Shown here one piece after another: positions 15,501 through 24,971 of a stretch of 64,000 bases of DNA. The notes beneath the pieces were generated by a model, which saw only the letters and a list, made by a program, of their open reading frames with translations, did no database searches and had not been told where the DNA came from. A program made the translations under genes and the position numbers. Within the stretch, counting starts at the first letter, position 1; every line of letters begins with the position of its first letter. Source of the stretch: Acidovorax soli (GTDB taxonomy: Bacteria > Pseudomonadota > Gammaproteobacteria > Burkholderiales > Burkholderiaceae_C); NCBI RefSeq assembly GCF_014207955.1, contig NZ_JACHLK010000010.1, positions 170,163-234,162 of the forward strand. The letters are read 5' to 3'.

Positions 15501-17654
15501 TTACAAACTCCCGATGACGGAGGGCGTGAAGTCCACGGCGCCCTCCGGCTTTTCGCCCTGCGACCAGGCAAACAGCGAATCCGCCGGCATGGGGCGGGCG
15601 AAGTAGAAGCCCTGCAGCTCGTCGCATTCCATGGCCAGCAGGATGTCGCGCTGGCCCTCGGTCTCCACGCCCTCGGCCACCACGCGCAGGCCCAGCGCGT
15701 GCGCCAGGCTCACCACGGCGCTGACCACGGCGCGCGCGTCCTCGCTGCTCTCCAGGTCGTTGACGAAGCTGCGGTCGATCTTGAGCTGCTGGGCGGGCAA
15801 CTGGCGCAGGTAGTTGAGGCTCGAATAGCCGGTGCCGAAGTCGTCGATGGACAGGAACACGCCGATGCGCGCCAGCCCGTCGAAGGTGCGCTGCGTGGCC
15901 TTGATGTCCTCCATGGCCACCGATTCGGTGATCTCGCACAGCAGCTGCGAGGCATCCAGGCCATGGAACTGCAGCGCATGCCCGATGCGGTCGGCCAGGC
16001 CACTTTCGCGCAGCTGGTGCACCGACAGGTTGATCGCCACGCGCATGCGCATGCCGTTGCGGGCCCACTCGGCGGTCTGGCGGCAGGCCTCGTCGATGAC
16101 CCAGTTGCCCAGCTTGTTGATCAGGCCGAAACGCTCGGCCAGCGCGATGAACACCATGGGGCTGACCATGCCGTGCTTGGGGTGGTTCCAGCGCAGCAGG
16201 GCTTCCACGCCGCTGATCTGGCCGCGCGTGCCGTCGATCTTGGGCTGGTAGTGCAGCGCCAGCTCGCCCCGGTCGATGGCCTGGCGCAGGTCGTTCTGCA
16301 GTTCCAGCTGTTCGGAGGCGTCCGAGCCCATGTGCGGCTCGAACAGCGCGTAGCAGCCGCCCCCCGCGCGCTTGGCGGCGTACATGGCGGCATCGGCATT
16401 GGCCACCAGCTTGGTGCGCTCGCCATGGTCGGGGTGCACCACGATGCCGATGGAGCAGGCGATCTGCACCTTCTTGCCCGATACCTCGAAGGGCCGCGAC
16501 AGCGACTCCAGCACCCGGTTGGCCATGGTGACACAGTCGGCGACGTCGCTCACGTCCTCCAGCAGGATCAGGAACTCGTCACCCCCCACGCGCGCCACGG
16601 TGTCGCACTCGCGCGCCTCCTTGCGCAGCCGGTCCGCGGCACCGCGCAGGATCACGTCGCCCGCCGCATGGCCGAAGGAGTCGTTGATGGGCTTGAAGCC
16701 ATCCAGGTCCACGAACAAAACGGCCAGCCGGTCTTCCACGCGCAGGTGGTTGGTGCGGTCCAGGCGCAGCAGGGCGTGGATGAGCCGGTCTTCGAACAGC
16801 AGGCGGTTGGGCAGGCCGGTCAGGGCGTCGGCAAAGGCGCGCTTTTGCAGTTCGTCGTTGGCGGCCTGCAGGCGCGCATTGCTCTCCTGCAGCGAGCGCG
16901 TGAGGTGCTCGGCCGTGGTCTGCAGCCGTGCATCCAGGATGGAGGTGAACAGCGTGCTCACCAGCAGCATGCCGGTGGCCATGAGCACCATGGCCGTGAG
17001 GCCCGGGCCGCCCAGCTCGCCAGCGCTCAGGCAGACCGAGCCCACGGCGAAGCGCGCCGCCGCCATGCCGGTGTAGTGCATGCCGCAGATGGCGACGGCC
17101 ATCACGAAGGAGGCGGCCAGCTGGTAGGGCAGGCGCTGGCCGGGCCGCACGCGGCGCAGCAGCTTGAAGATGAGCAGGGCCGAAGCCGAAGCCAGCACCG
17201 CGATCGCCACCGACAGCACCACCACCCGGTGGTCCCAGACGATGCCGGGGTTCATGTCCATGGCGGCCATGCCGATGTAGTGCATGCCGCTGATGCCGGC
17301 GCCCATCACCAGCGCACCCAGCCCCAGTTGGATGGTGCCGAACTGCTCGCGGCTGGCCAGCTCCAGCGCCATGGCCGATGCGGCGACGGCCGCCAGCCAG
17401 GACAGCAAGGTGGCGCCGCCGGAGAACCCGATCTCGATGGGCAGCTTGAAGGCCTGCATGCCCAGGAAGTGCATGGACCAGATGCCTGTGCCCATGACGA
17501 GAGAACCCGCTGCCCACCAGGCCAGGCCCACGCGGCGCTGTGCCGTGCGCACCCGCCGGGCCAGGTCCAGCGTGACATACGAGGCCAGCATGGCCATGGC
17601 AAAGGACGCTGCCACCACGAACAGGTTGTAGCTGAAGGGCATGAACGCGTTCAT
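15501..17654 (-). CDS. MHYT-GGDEF-EAL cyclic-di-GMP signalling protein
   Basis: A 717-residue inner-membrane protein. The N-terminal 240 residues form a seven-helix MHYT sensor with three repeats (SMHFLGM, GMHYIGM, GMHYTGM), a domain proposed to bind copper and sense gas or redox. A GGDEF domain follows with an intact motif (RVGGDEFLILL), then an EAL domain with VEALLRW, NLSVHQLRE and DDFGTGYSSL. Both halves appear catalytically complete, so synthesis and breakdown of c-di-GMP are both possible. The ATG at 17654 is preferred over an upstream in-frame TTG. No strong ribosome-binding site is visible. Confidence 0.92.
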   Translation of the reverse strand: MNAFMPFSYNLFVVAASFAMAMLASYVTLDLARRVRTAQRRVGLAWWAAGSLVMGTGIWSMHFLGMQAFKLPIEIGFSGGATLLSWLAAVAASAMALELASREQFGTIQLGLGALVMGAGISGMHYIGMAAMDMNPGIVWDHRVVVLSVAIAVLASASALLIFKLLRRVRPGQRLPYQLAASFVMAVAICGMHYTGMAAARFAVGSVCLSAGELGGPGLTAMVLMATGMLLVSTLFTSILDARLQTTAEHLTRSLQESNARLQAANDELQKRAFADALTGLPNRLLFEDRLIHALLRLDRTNHLRVEDRLAVLFVDLDGFKPINDSFGHAAGDVILRGAADRLRKEARECDTVARVGGDEFLILLEDVSDVADCVTMANRVLESLSRPFEVSGKKVQIACSIGIVVHPDHGERTKLVANADAAMYAAKRAGGGCYALFEPHMGSDASEQLELQNDLRQAIDRGELALHYQPKIDGTRGQISGVEALLRWNHPKHGMVSPMVFIALAERFGLINKLGNWVIDEACRQTAEWARNGMRMRVAINLSVHQLRESGLADRIGHALQFHGLDASQLLCEITESVAMEDIKATQRTFDGLARIGVFLSIDDFGTGYSSLNYLRQLPAQQLKIDRSFVNDLESSEDARAVVSAVVSLAHALGLRVVAEGVETEGQRDILLAMECDELQGFYFARPMPADSLFAWSQGEKPEGAVDFTPSVIGSL

Positions 17655-18220
17655 GGGATAGAAGGACAAGGATGGCGGTTTCGGTAGGCAGGTTGCGCCT
17701 GCGCAGGCGTGCCGTCAAGAGGGGCATGCTGCAGCAAGCGGCGGGCCGGTTCACAGTGCTTTCCGCCGGCGTGCGCAGTGCAGCCGCAACGCCTGGCCGT
17801 TGCACAGGCACGGCTGGGGGCGGGGCATGAACCAACGCAGTGGGGTGGGGGGCGACAGACCGCCTGACCAGCGGCGGCTTGCCCGGAAAAAAGGCCGTGA
17901 AAAGGCTTTTCAGGCCAAAGTGTACCAATTTGTAGCTTTTTTTGCTGGAGTGCTGGCTCTAGGACGCCTTTACCGGAACACTTCGGCAGACGGGGCGTGC
18001 CAAGGCATTTCCAGGCGGTCTGGCGCCTTTGCCCCTGGTCCTGGCTGCGCCTTGGGGCGTGGTAAATGAGAATTGTTTGTTTTTGCCTTATGCTCCCGGG
18101 CGCGCCGGTTCACCCCGGCCAGCCTTTGTCTTCTGTGGGTTCCGGGCCCTGGTCCCGGGCTCGCTGCGGTGACCGCCGCGCCACCGCTTCACCGTTGTTT
18201 ACCCTGGAGTACCGTTTCCC
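17655..18220. other. Divergent intergenic region between the c-di-GMP gene and fumC
   Basis: This 566-bp stretch has no convincing gene. It must carry the promoters of both flanking genes. A Fur-like motif near 18062-18080 is listed separately. Around 17920-17985 an AT-rich segment, TGTACCAATTTGTAGC followed by a T run, resembles short intergenic repeats I have seen in Comamonadaceae; this is recalled, not verified. Nothing else was recognised. Confidence 0.4.
18062..18080 (+). promoter_or_regulatory. Fur-box-like site upstream of fumC
   Basis: GTAAATGAGAATTGTTTGT matches the 19-bp Fur consensus at 11 positions by eye, with a well-conserved left half (AAATGAGAAT). It lies about 140 bp before the fumC start. 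Fur control of the iron-independent fumarase is known in Pseudomonas and plausible here. Confidence 0.35.
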
Positions 18221-19606
18221 ATGACCTCCCGTACCGAACGCGACACCTTTGGCCCCATCGAGGTGCCGGCCGACAAGCTGTGGGGCGCGCAGACGCAGCG
18301 CTCACTGCAGAACTTCGACATCTCGGGCGAGCAGCAGCCGCGCGAAATCATCAAGGCGCTGGCCCAGGTCAAGCGCGCCTCGGCCGTGGTCAACCAGGCC
18401 TTGGGCCTGCAGGATGCGAAGAAGACCGAGGCCATCGTCGCCGCGGCCGATGAAGTCATCGCGGGCAAGCACCCGGGCGAGTTTCCGCTGGTGGTGTGGC
18501 AGACCGGCTCGGGCACGCAGACCAACATGAACGTCAACGAGGTGCTGGCCAACCGCGCCAGCGAGATCCTGGGCGGCGAGCGCGGCGAGGGCCGCCTGGT
18601 GCACCCCAACGACGACGTGAACCGCAGCCAATCGAGCAACGACGTGTTCCCCACCGCCATGCACGTGGCGGCCGTGGAGGCGCTCACGCACAAGCTGCTG
18701 CCCGCCATCGCCAAGCTGCGCGCCACGCTGGACAAGAAAGCGAAAGATTTCGACGGCATCGTCAAGATCGGCCGCACCCACTTGCAGGACGCCACGCCGC
18801 TCACGCTGGGCCAGGAGTTCTCGGGCTATGTGGCCCAGCTCGACCATGGCGAGCGCCATGTGCGCGCCGCGCTGCCCCACCTGTATGAGCTGGCCCTGGG
18901 CGGCACGGCCGTGGGCACGGGCCTGAACGCGCCCAAGGGCTATGCCGAGCAGTCGGCCGCCGAACTGGCGCGCCTCACAGGCCTGCCCTTCGTCACCGCG
19001 CCCAACAAGTTCGAGGCCCTGGCTTCGGTGGATGCTCTGGTGCATGCCCATGGGGCCCTCAAGACCCTGGCCGCCAGCATGATGAAGATCGCCAACGATG
19101 TGCGCTGGCTGGCCAGCGGCCCGCGCAGCGGCATCGGCGAGCTGAGCATTCCCGAGAACGAGCCTGGTTCGTCCATCATGCCCGGCAAGGTCAATCCCAC
19201 GCAGAGCGAGGCCGTGACCATGCTGGCTGCCCAGGTGTTCGGCAACGACGTGGCCATCAACTTCGGCGGTGCTTCGGGCAACTTCGAGCTCAACGTGTTC
19301 CGCCCCATGGTGGCGCACAACTTCCTGCAGAGCGTGCGCCTGCTGGCCGACGGCATGGTGAGCTTCAACGACCAGTGTGCTGTGGGCATCGAGCCTAACC
19401 GCGAGCGCATCACCGAGCTGGTGGATCGCTCGCTGATGCTGGTGACCGCGCTCAACACCCACATCGGCTACGACAAGGCCGCCTATATCGCCAAGAAGGC
19501 GCACAAGGAAGGCACCAGCCTGCGCGAAGCCGCCGTGGCCTCGGGCCATGTCACGGGCGAGCAGTTCGACCAGTGGGTGGTGCCGGGCAACATGGTGGGC
19601 CGCTGA
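18221..19606 (+). CDS. fumC: Class II fumarate hydratase
   Basis: A 461-residue class II fumarase, the iron-free tetrameric enzyme of the TCA cycle. The family signature GSSIMPGKVNP (residues 317-327, catalytic Ser318) and GRTHLQDATP (His188) are intact. The length is exactly that expected. It is monocistronic. The genome also encodes the oxygen-sensitive class I enzyme at 3845-5395, so FumC may serve under iron limitation or oxidative stress; the Fur-like site upstream agrees with this. Confidence 0.96.
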   Translation: MTSRTERDTFGPIEVPADKLWGAQTQRSLQNFDISGEQQPREIIKALAQVKRASAVVNQALGLQDAKKTEAIVAAADEVIAGKHPGEFPLVVWQTGSGTQTNMNVNEVLANRASEILGGERGEGRLVHPNDDVNRSQSSNDVFPTAMHVAAVEALTHKLLPAIAKLRATLDKKAKDFDGIVKIGRTHLQDATPLTLGQEFSGYVAQLDHGERHVRAALPHLYELALGGTAVGTGLNAPKGYAEQSAAELARLTGLPFVTAPNKFEALASVDALVHAHGALKTLAASMMKIANDVRWLASGPRSGIGELSIPENEPGSSIMPGKVNPTQSEAVTMLAAQVFGNDVAINFGGASGNFELNVFRPMVAHNFLQSVRLLADGMVSFNDQCAVGIEPNRERITELVDRSLMLVTALNTHIGYDKAAYIAKKAHKEGTSLREAAVASGHVTGEQFDQWVVPGNMVGR

Positions 19607-19974
19607 GCGCTTGCCTGCTGCCCGTCGCGGGTCCATGCACACGCCAGCGCGCCACGCGCGGCGTGACCGTGGCGCTGAACATACTCCCGGCGGTTGCAGC
19701 AGGCCATGGCGATAGCCATGTGAATACAACTGGTTTACATTCTCATCTGTTGCATTGCAAAACCTCTGTCATCCAACAGGGGTAGCGGCAACTGCACACC
19801 AACCCGATAGGGGCTTGGCGTGTCCGGCGGTGCGCCGGCTCTAGGTCTGGTCGTTTCGTGCCCAGGCTGCCCAGGACGCGTGGTCCTGGCTTATGGCGCA
19901 CATGGCAAGCCGGCATGCGGGCCCCTCGGTTGCCCCTGTCTGTCTTCTACGACCAACCGTCCAAGAGCCTTGCC
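19607..19974 (+). other. Leader region of the TonB-dependent receptor
   Basis: This 368-bp gap has no gene. The candidate Fur site at 19732-19750 lies in it. The 220 bp between that site and the receptor ATG form a long, GC-rich untranslated leader. I see no recognisable riboswitch. Confidence 0.4.
19732..19750 (-). promoter_or_regulatory. Possible Fur site upstream of the siderophore receptor
   Basis: On the minus strand ACAGATGAGAATGTAAACC shares the ATGAGAAT core with the site before fumC, but matches the Fur consensus at only about 9 of 19 positions. Iron control of TonB-dependent siderophore receptors is general, which supports the reading. Confidence 0.3.
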
Positions 19975-22032
19975 ATGAAAACCTACCGACTCCTTCCCAC
20001 CGCCTGTGCCGCGCTGGCCGCCTGCGGCCTGCTGGCCCCTCTCTCGGCCGCGCATGCGCAGGCCGCTGGCGGTGCCGCAGAGCGCCAGCTCGCCACCGTC
20101 AACGTCATCGGCTCGGTCGATGAGCTGCAGAGCCTCGACTTCTACGCCCCCAATTCCAGCGTGGTGCTGCGCCGCGCCGACATCGAAGCCCAGGGCGCGC
20201 GCAAGCTCGACCAGGCCCTGCAGTACCAGGCCGGCATCGTGAGCGAGCCCTTCGGCGCCGACAACAAGGTGGAGTGGTTCAAGATCCGCGGCTTCGAGGC
20301 CTCGACCTCCATCGACGGCACGCCCACCACCCCCAATGGCTTCTTCGTCTGGAAGCCCGAGGTCTTCGGCCTCGAAGCCGTGGAAGTGGTCAAGGGCGCC
20401 AATTCGCTGGTGTTCGGCGCTGCCGGCACCGGCGGCGTGGTGAACCTGGTGACCAAGCGGCCCAAGAAGGAGCAGGCCCTGTCGATGAATGCCGAAACCG
20501 GCAACCGCGGCAAGCTGGGCGTGGGCGTGGACTACAACGGCATCGCCAACAGCGATGGCTCGGTGTACTACCGCATCGTGGCGCAGGCGCGCAAGGAAGA
20601 CGGCCAGCAGCGCCGCACCGAGATGGAGAGCTTCTACCTGGCGCCCAGCGCCACCGTGGAGTTCGGCAAGGCCACCACGCTGACCCTGCTGGGCAGTGTG
20701 CAGCGCGAAAGCGGCACGCCCACCAACGGCTTCATGCCCGGCTGGGGCTCGCTGATCAACACGCCCTACGGCCGCATCGACCGCCGCACCAACCTGGGCG
20801 AGCCCGATTTCGACCACCTCAAGCGCACCCAGGCCAGCCTGGGCTGGCTGCTGAGCCACCAGTTCTCGGACCAGTGGGCCTTCACGCAGAACTACAAGTA
20901 CTCGCACCTGGACCTGGACCAGCAGAACGTGTTTGCCTGGTCGTCCGACAATGCCCGCATGGCCAAGCGCGGCTACAGCTTCACGCAGGGCGACACGCGC
21001 AGCCACTACCTGGACAACCGCGTCACCGGTACCCTGAAGTTCGGCAACGACATCAAGTTCACCCCCACTGTGGGCGTGGACTACCTGAAGTCAGACACCT
21101 CGGGCACCAACAACGGCTTCGGCTTCGTGCCCGACATGGACATGTTCGCCCCGGTCTATGGCGCGCCCATCAGCCTCTCGGGCACGCCCTATGCCGACCG
21201 CCTGCGCCAGTGGGGCGCCTACGCAGCGGGCCAGCTGCAGGTGGGCAGCCACTGGAACTTCAGCGCCGGCCTGCGCCATGACAATGCCAAGAACAGCGTG
21301 CCCGGCGGCTACGACGTGGACCACAACAGCGTGAACCTGGGCGCCATGTACATGAGCTCGGTCGGCGTGGCCCCGTACGTCAGCTACTCCGAATCGTTCA
21401 GGCCGGCCCTGGGCGTGGATGCCAACAAGAACCCCTACAAGCCCTTTGAAGGCCGGCAGGCCGAAGTCGGCGTGAAGCTGGAGCCGTCCTGGCTCAATGG
21501 CGGCACCATGACGCTGGCCTACTTCGAGTTGGAAGAGAAGAACGCCCTGGCTGCTGACGCGTCCAACGTCCAGCGCCAGATCGGCAAGCGCACCAACCAC
21601 GGCGTGGAATGGCAGGGCGACTTCAAGATCGGGGCCGCCACGGCCATCAAGGCCTCGTACACCCACAACAACTCGCGCCAGGACCAGAGCGTGACGCAGT
21701 CCCTGCGCACGCCGCTGATTCCCAAGAACCAGGCCAGCCTGTGGGTCAGCCACCGCATGAGCGGCTTCGCCGGTGCCGACGGCGCCCTCACGGTGGCGGC
21801 CGGTGCGCGCTACAACGGCTCCACGGTCGACGAAGCCACCTACCCGGGCCGCACGGTGGCCTCGTACACGCTGCTGGACCTGATGGTGCGCTACGACATC
21901 AACCGCCAGTGGGCCCTGCAGCTCAATGCCCGCAACCTCACGGACAAGACCTACCTCAGCGGCTGCGACTTCTACTGCTACTACGGCGGCGGCCGCACGG
22001 TCGACCTGCAACTGCAGTACCAGTGGAAGTGA
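19975..22032 (+). CDS. TonB-dependent siderophore receptor
   Basis: A 685-residue outer-membrane receptor. The signal peptide (MKTYRLLPTACAALAACGLL and on to AHAQA) is followed by a plug domain at about 40-165 (ATVNVIGSVDEL, WFKIRGFEAS, VEVVKGANSLVFGAAGTGGV) and a 22-strand barrel ending in RTVDLQLQYQWK. The plug resembles that of ferric-siderophore receptors of the FhuA/FpvA type. No N-terminal signalling domain is present, so it does not control a sigma factor. No siderophore synthesis genes are near, so it probably takes up a foreign siderophore. The ATG at 19975 begins the signal peptide; longer in-frame starts would precede it with Arg-rich sequence. Confidence 0.9.
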   Translation: MKTYRLLPTACAALAACGLLAPLSAAHAQAAGGAAERQLATVNVIGSVDELQSLDFYAPNSSVVLRRADIEAQGARKLDQALQYQAGIVSEPFGADNKVEWFKIRGFEASTSIDGTPTTPNGFFVWKPEVFGLEAVEVVKGANSLVFGAAGTGGVVNLVTKRPKKEQALSMNAETGNRGKLGVGVDYNGIANSDGSVYYRIVAQARKEDGQQRRTEMESFYLAPSATVEFGKATTLTLLGSVQRESGTPTNGFMPGWGSLINTPYGRIDRRTNLGEPDFDHLKRTQASLGWLLSHQFSDQWAFTQNYKYSHLDLDQQNVFAWSSDNARMAKRGYSFTQGDTRSHYLDNRVTGTLKFGNDIKFTPTVGVDYLKSDTSGTNNGFGFVPDMDMFAPVYGAPISLSGTPYADRLRQWGAYAAGQLQVGSHWNFSAGLRHDNAKNSVPGGYDVDHNSVNLGAMYMSSVGVAPYVSYSESFRPALGVDANKNPYKPFEGRQAEVGVKLEPSWLNGGTMTLAYFELEEKNALAADASNVQRQIGKRTNHGVEWQGDFKIGAATAIKASYTHNNSRQDQSVTQSLRTPLIPKNQASLWVSHRMSGFAGADGALTVAAGARYNGSTVDEATYPGRTVASYTLLDLMVRYDINRQWALQLNARNLTDKTYLSGCDFYCYYGGGRTVDLQLQYQWK

Positions 22033-22040
22033 TGTGAAGT

Positions 22041-22212
22041 GAACACCCCCTGAGTCGCTCCGCGCCTTCACCCCTCTCTCGACCCGCTGCGCGAGTCGGG
22101 AGGGGGACGCCCCCAGCGCGGCGGGGCGGCCCTTGCGCGGGGGCACTTGCCTGGGCCGCGCCAGTTTCATGCGTCGCGGGTGGCGCGCAGCGCAATGAAT
22201 AACAGATACGGA
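22041..22212. repeat. Dispersed intergenic repeat, copy B
   Basis: The second copy of the block at 1814-2058. It starts GAACACCCCCTGAGTCGC and ends GATACGGA. It lacks about 70 bases present in copy A but otherwise follows it closely. It lies right behind the TonB receptor gene. Confidence 0.75.
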
Positions 22213-22283
22213 CTCTCCGTCAACCGTCGAAGGCGAAGCCGTATGAGTGGGCCGAGGGGCGGCCATGGCCTCCGTGCGCGGGT

Positions 22284-23156
22284 TCAGCCCCGCATCACCT
22301 TGACCACGGCGGCCGCTTCTTCGTCGGCGTAGCCGGCCTCCTCGGCCTGGCGGAACAGGGTTTCCGCCAGCTCCGGCACGGCGGCGTGGATGCCGCTGTC
22401 GCGCGCGTGCTGCGCAATGCGGCGCGTGGCGTCGATGGAGATGCGCAGCGGGCTTTGCGTGATGGCGAAGTCGCCGCTGTGGATCACCTGGCCCTCGTGC
22501 TGCAGAAACTCGCCGAACGAGGGCGCGATCTGGTGGATGATGCTGCCGTAGTGCGCAACGTTGAGGCCCTCGGTTTCGGCGATGCGGGCGCCGTGGAAGA
22601 AGCCCAGGGTGGCACCATACACGTAGGACAGGGTGGCGAAGTCCATGGCCGAGGCCAGGGACGCGCGTTCGCCCAGGTAGGCAATGCCGCCGCCGAACAC
22701 CTGCAGCACGGCCAGCGCGCTGTCGTAGGCTTGCTGCGCGCCCGATACCAGCACCGGGGTCGTGGGGGCGCCCATCTGCTCGGGCGCGGCCTGGATGGCG
22801 CCGTCCAGGTACAGGGCGCCGTGGCCGCGTACCCAGGCGTCCATGTCCAGCGCTTCCTTGGGGCTGCCGGTGGTCAGGTGCACCACGGTGCGGCCCTTGA
22901 GCGCCGCCTCCACACCCGGTGACGAGAAGATGGCGTTGGCCACCTCGTAGTCCTTCACGCAGACCACCACCACCTCACTGGCGGCGATGGCCCGGGCCAC
23001 GTCCTGGTGCAGGGTGGCGCCCTGGCCGACCACCTTGGCGGCTGCTGCGGGCGAACGGTTCCATACGCTCACCGCATGGCCTGCCTGCAGCAGCAGGGCG
23101 GCCAGCTTCTTGCCCATCATGCCCATTCCGATCACGGTCGTTGTCTTCTTCGCCAT
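22284..23156 (-). CDS. NAD(P)-dependent oxidoreductase, imine-reductase / beta-hydroxyacid dehydrogenase type
   Basis: A 290-residue enzyme with an N-terminal Rossmann domain (GMGMMGKKLAALLLQAGH, residues 10-27) and a helical C-terminal domain, as in 6-phosphogluconate-dehydrogenase-like and imine reductase proteins. The usual catalytic Lys of beta-hydroxyacid dehydrogenases sits in a GxxGxGxxxK context that is not apparent here, which favours the imine reductase group. The substrate is unknown. It is divergent from an AraC-type regulator with 121 bp between starts, so it is probably its target. The chosen ATG is the first residue of the Rossmann fold region. Confidence 0.82.
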   Translation of the reverse strand: MAKKTTTVIGMGMMGKKLAALLLQAGHAVSVWNRSPAAAAKVVGQGATLHQDVARAIAASEVVVVCVKDYEVANAIFSSPGVEAALKGRTVVHLTTGSPKEALDMDAWVRGHGALYLDGAIQAAPEQMGAPTTPVLVSGAQQAYDSALAVLQVFGGGIAYLGERASLASAMDFATLSYVYGATLGFFHGARIAETEGLNVAHYGSIIHQIAPSFGEFLQHEGQVIHSGDFAITQSPLRISIDATRRIAQHARDSGIHAAVPELAETLFRQAEEAGYADEEAAAVVKVMRG

Positions 23157-23277
23157 TGCAAAAGCCTTTCGTGCTGTAGCGCCAAACCGCGGGCAAAAAG
23201 TGCCCTCGCGGCGACAAGCCAATAATCTGGAAAATCGTGGTGCCGGTCGCGCACGAACGGCTGTTTGGAGAGCACGG

Positions 23278-24087
23278 ATGGACGAATCAGCATTGTTGGC
23301 AGTGGTACCCGGCCGCGCGGGCCTGCAGGTGGACCTGGTGGAGACGCCGGGCGGCACCGTGGAGCTCAAGCCGCTGGCGGACCTGCGCATTCGCGTGCAC
23401 TCGGGCGAGCCGGTGCAGGGCCTGTGCGGCACGCAGCGCTTTGTCTACAGGCGCGGCGACGTGGACATCGTGGCCGCCGGCCAGGCGGATATCTGGCATG
23501 AGGACGGGCCCGGCCGTTCGGTGGTGCTGCGCTTTGCGCCTGCGCTGCTCGAACGCACGGCGCAGGAGGCGGGCTTGCCCACCGGCCGCGCCGCCCTGGC
23601 GCCGCGCCACCAGTTGCAGGATGCGCACCTGGCCCATATCGCCTGGGCGCTGGATGCCGAGCGCCAGGCCGGTTTCCCCAACGGCCGGCTCTATGCCGAA
23701 AGCCTGGGCACGGCCCTGGCCGTGCACCTGCTGGGCCGCTACACGCTGGCGAAGAAGGCACTGCCCAGCCTGTCCGCAGCGCAACTGCGCCGGGTGGTGG
23801 ACTACATCGAGAACCGGCTCGATGAAGACCTGTCGCTGCCCGTGCTGGCCGGTGTGGCGCACAGCAGCGTCTCGCACTTCAAGACGCTGTTCAAGCGCTC
23901 GCTGGGCGTGCCGGTGCACGCGTACGTGCTGCAGCGCCGGGTGGAGCGCGCCAGCGCGCTGCTGCGCCAGGGCCGGCTGCCGGCCAGTGAGGTGGCCCTG
24001 GCGGCCGGTTTTGCGCACCAGAGCCACATGGCGCGCACCATGCGGCGCGTGCTCGGGGTGGCGCCGAGCGCGCTGCGCGCGGCCTAA
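23278..24087 (+). CDS. AraC-family transcriptional regulator
   Basis: A 269-residue regulator with a cupin-like N-terminal domain and an AraC double helix-turn-helix at about 165-268 (LPVLAGVAHSSVSHFKTLFK, EVALAAGFAHQSHMARTMRR). It is divergent from the imine-reductase-like gene, its likely target. Its stop codon overlaps the stop of the convergent lactonase gene by four bases (24084-24087). Confidence 0.9.
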   Translation: MDESALLAVVPGRAGLQVDLVETPGGTVELKPLADLRIRVHSGEPVQGLCGTQRFVYRRGDVDIVAAGQADIWHEDGPGRSVVLRFAPALLERTAQEAGLPTGRAALAPRHQLQDAHLAHIAWALDAERQAGFPNGRLYAESLGTALAVHLLGRYTLAKKALPSLSAAQLRRVVDYIENRLDEDLSLPVLAGVAHSSVSHFKTLFKRSLGVPVHAYVLQRRVERASALLRQGRLPASEVALAAGFAHQSHMARTMRRVLGVAPSALRAA

Positions 24088-24971
24088 CGGCGCACCTGCA
24101 ACCGGAACAGCGCGCCGTCGAGCGCCGTGGGTTCCCAGCCGGGCCGCACCAGGCTCGTGACCCACAGGTCATTGGCCGTGCCGAAGGTGCACATGGTGGG
24201 TGCGCGGCAGGGCAGGGCGATGCGTGCCTGCCTGGTGCCGTCCGGCGCCAGGATGTTGAGGGCGCCGGCCGACACGCCGGCAGACCAGTAGCACCCTGCG
24301 CCATCGACCTGCGCGCCATCGGGCCGGCCCTCGGCCTCGCCCAGATCGGCAAAGGGGCGGGGTTCGCCCATCGTGCCCTCGGCCTCGTTCCATGCGGCCT
24401 GCCAGACCTGGCCGCGAAAACTGTCCGAGAAGTACAGCGTGCGCGCATCGGGGCTCCAGGCGATGCCGTTGGCCACGACCAGCCCGGTGTGCAGTTGGCG
24501 CACCGTGCCGCTGTCGCTCACACAGTACAGCGCACCACGGGCCTGCTTGTCCACCCGGTCATCCATGGAGCCCACGACGAACCATCGCCCGCTGGGTGAG
24601 CGCTTGCCATCGTTGAGCCGGTTGCCTGGCGGCTCATGCGCCGCCAGCAAGCACACCGTGCGCAGCAGGCCTGTGTGCAGGTCCAGATCCACGATGCGCT
24701 GCTGCAAGGCCAGACGCAGGCTGCCGTCATTCCAGACCGCCATCGCTCCCACCACCTCGGGCAGTTGCCAGCGGGTCAGTTGCCGGTGAACGGGATCGAG
24801 CCGCAGCACCTGCTGGCCGCGCACGTCGATCCAGTACAGCGCCTGCTCGCCCGCGTGCCATGCCGGGGATTCGCCCACGCGGTTGCCCACGGGCCAGACC
24901 TCGATGGGGCCGGTGCCCGGGTGCTCCAGCGTGTGCGGGGCGATGGGCTCAGAGGAATGGGGCGCGTGCAT
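24084..24971 (-). CDS. SMP-30/gluconolactonase-family lactonase
   Basis: A 295-residue six-bladed propeller enzyme of the SMP-30/gluconolactonase group, which opens sugar-acid lactones using a divalent metal. Expected metal or substrate residues are seen: Glu34 in VGESPAWH, Asn168 in VANGIAWSPD and Asp218 in GRPDGAQVD. It overlaps the uronate dehydrogenase gene upstream by 23 bp, so the two are translationally linked, and the order dehydrogenase then lactonase follows the pathway. Its likely substrate is the aldaro-lactone made by that dehydrogenase. It is the last gene of the minus-strand sugar-acid operon. No signal peptide is seen. Confidence 0.87.
   Translation of the reverse strand: MHAPHSSEPIAPHTLEHPGTGPIEVWPVGNRVGESPAWHAGEQALYWIDVRGQQVLRLDPVHRQLTRWQLPEVVGAMAVWNDGSLRLALQQRIVDLDLHTGLLRTVCLLAAHEPPGNRLNDGKRSPSGRWFVVGSMDDRVDKQARGALYCVSDSGTVRQLHTGLVVANGIAWSPDARTLYFSDSFRGQVWQAAWNEAEGTMGEPRPFADLGEAEGRPDGAQVDGAGCYWSAGVSAGALNILAPDGTRQARIALPCRAPTMCTFGTANDLWVTSLVRPGWEPTALDGALFRLQVRR

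Noticed and set aside
15456..17687. A 743-codon plus-strand frame opposite the GGDEF-EAL gene
   Set aside because: Antisense shadow; the minus-strand product shows intact MHYT, GGDEF and EAL motifs.
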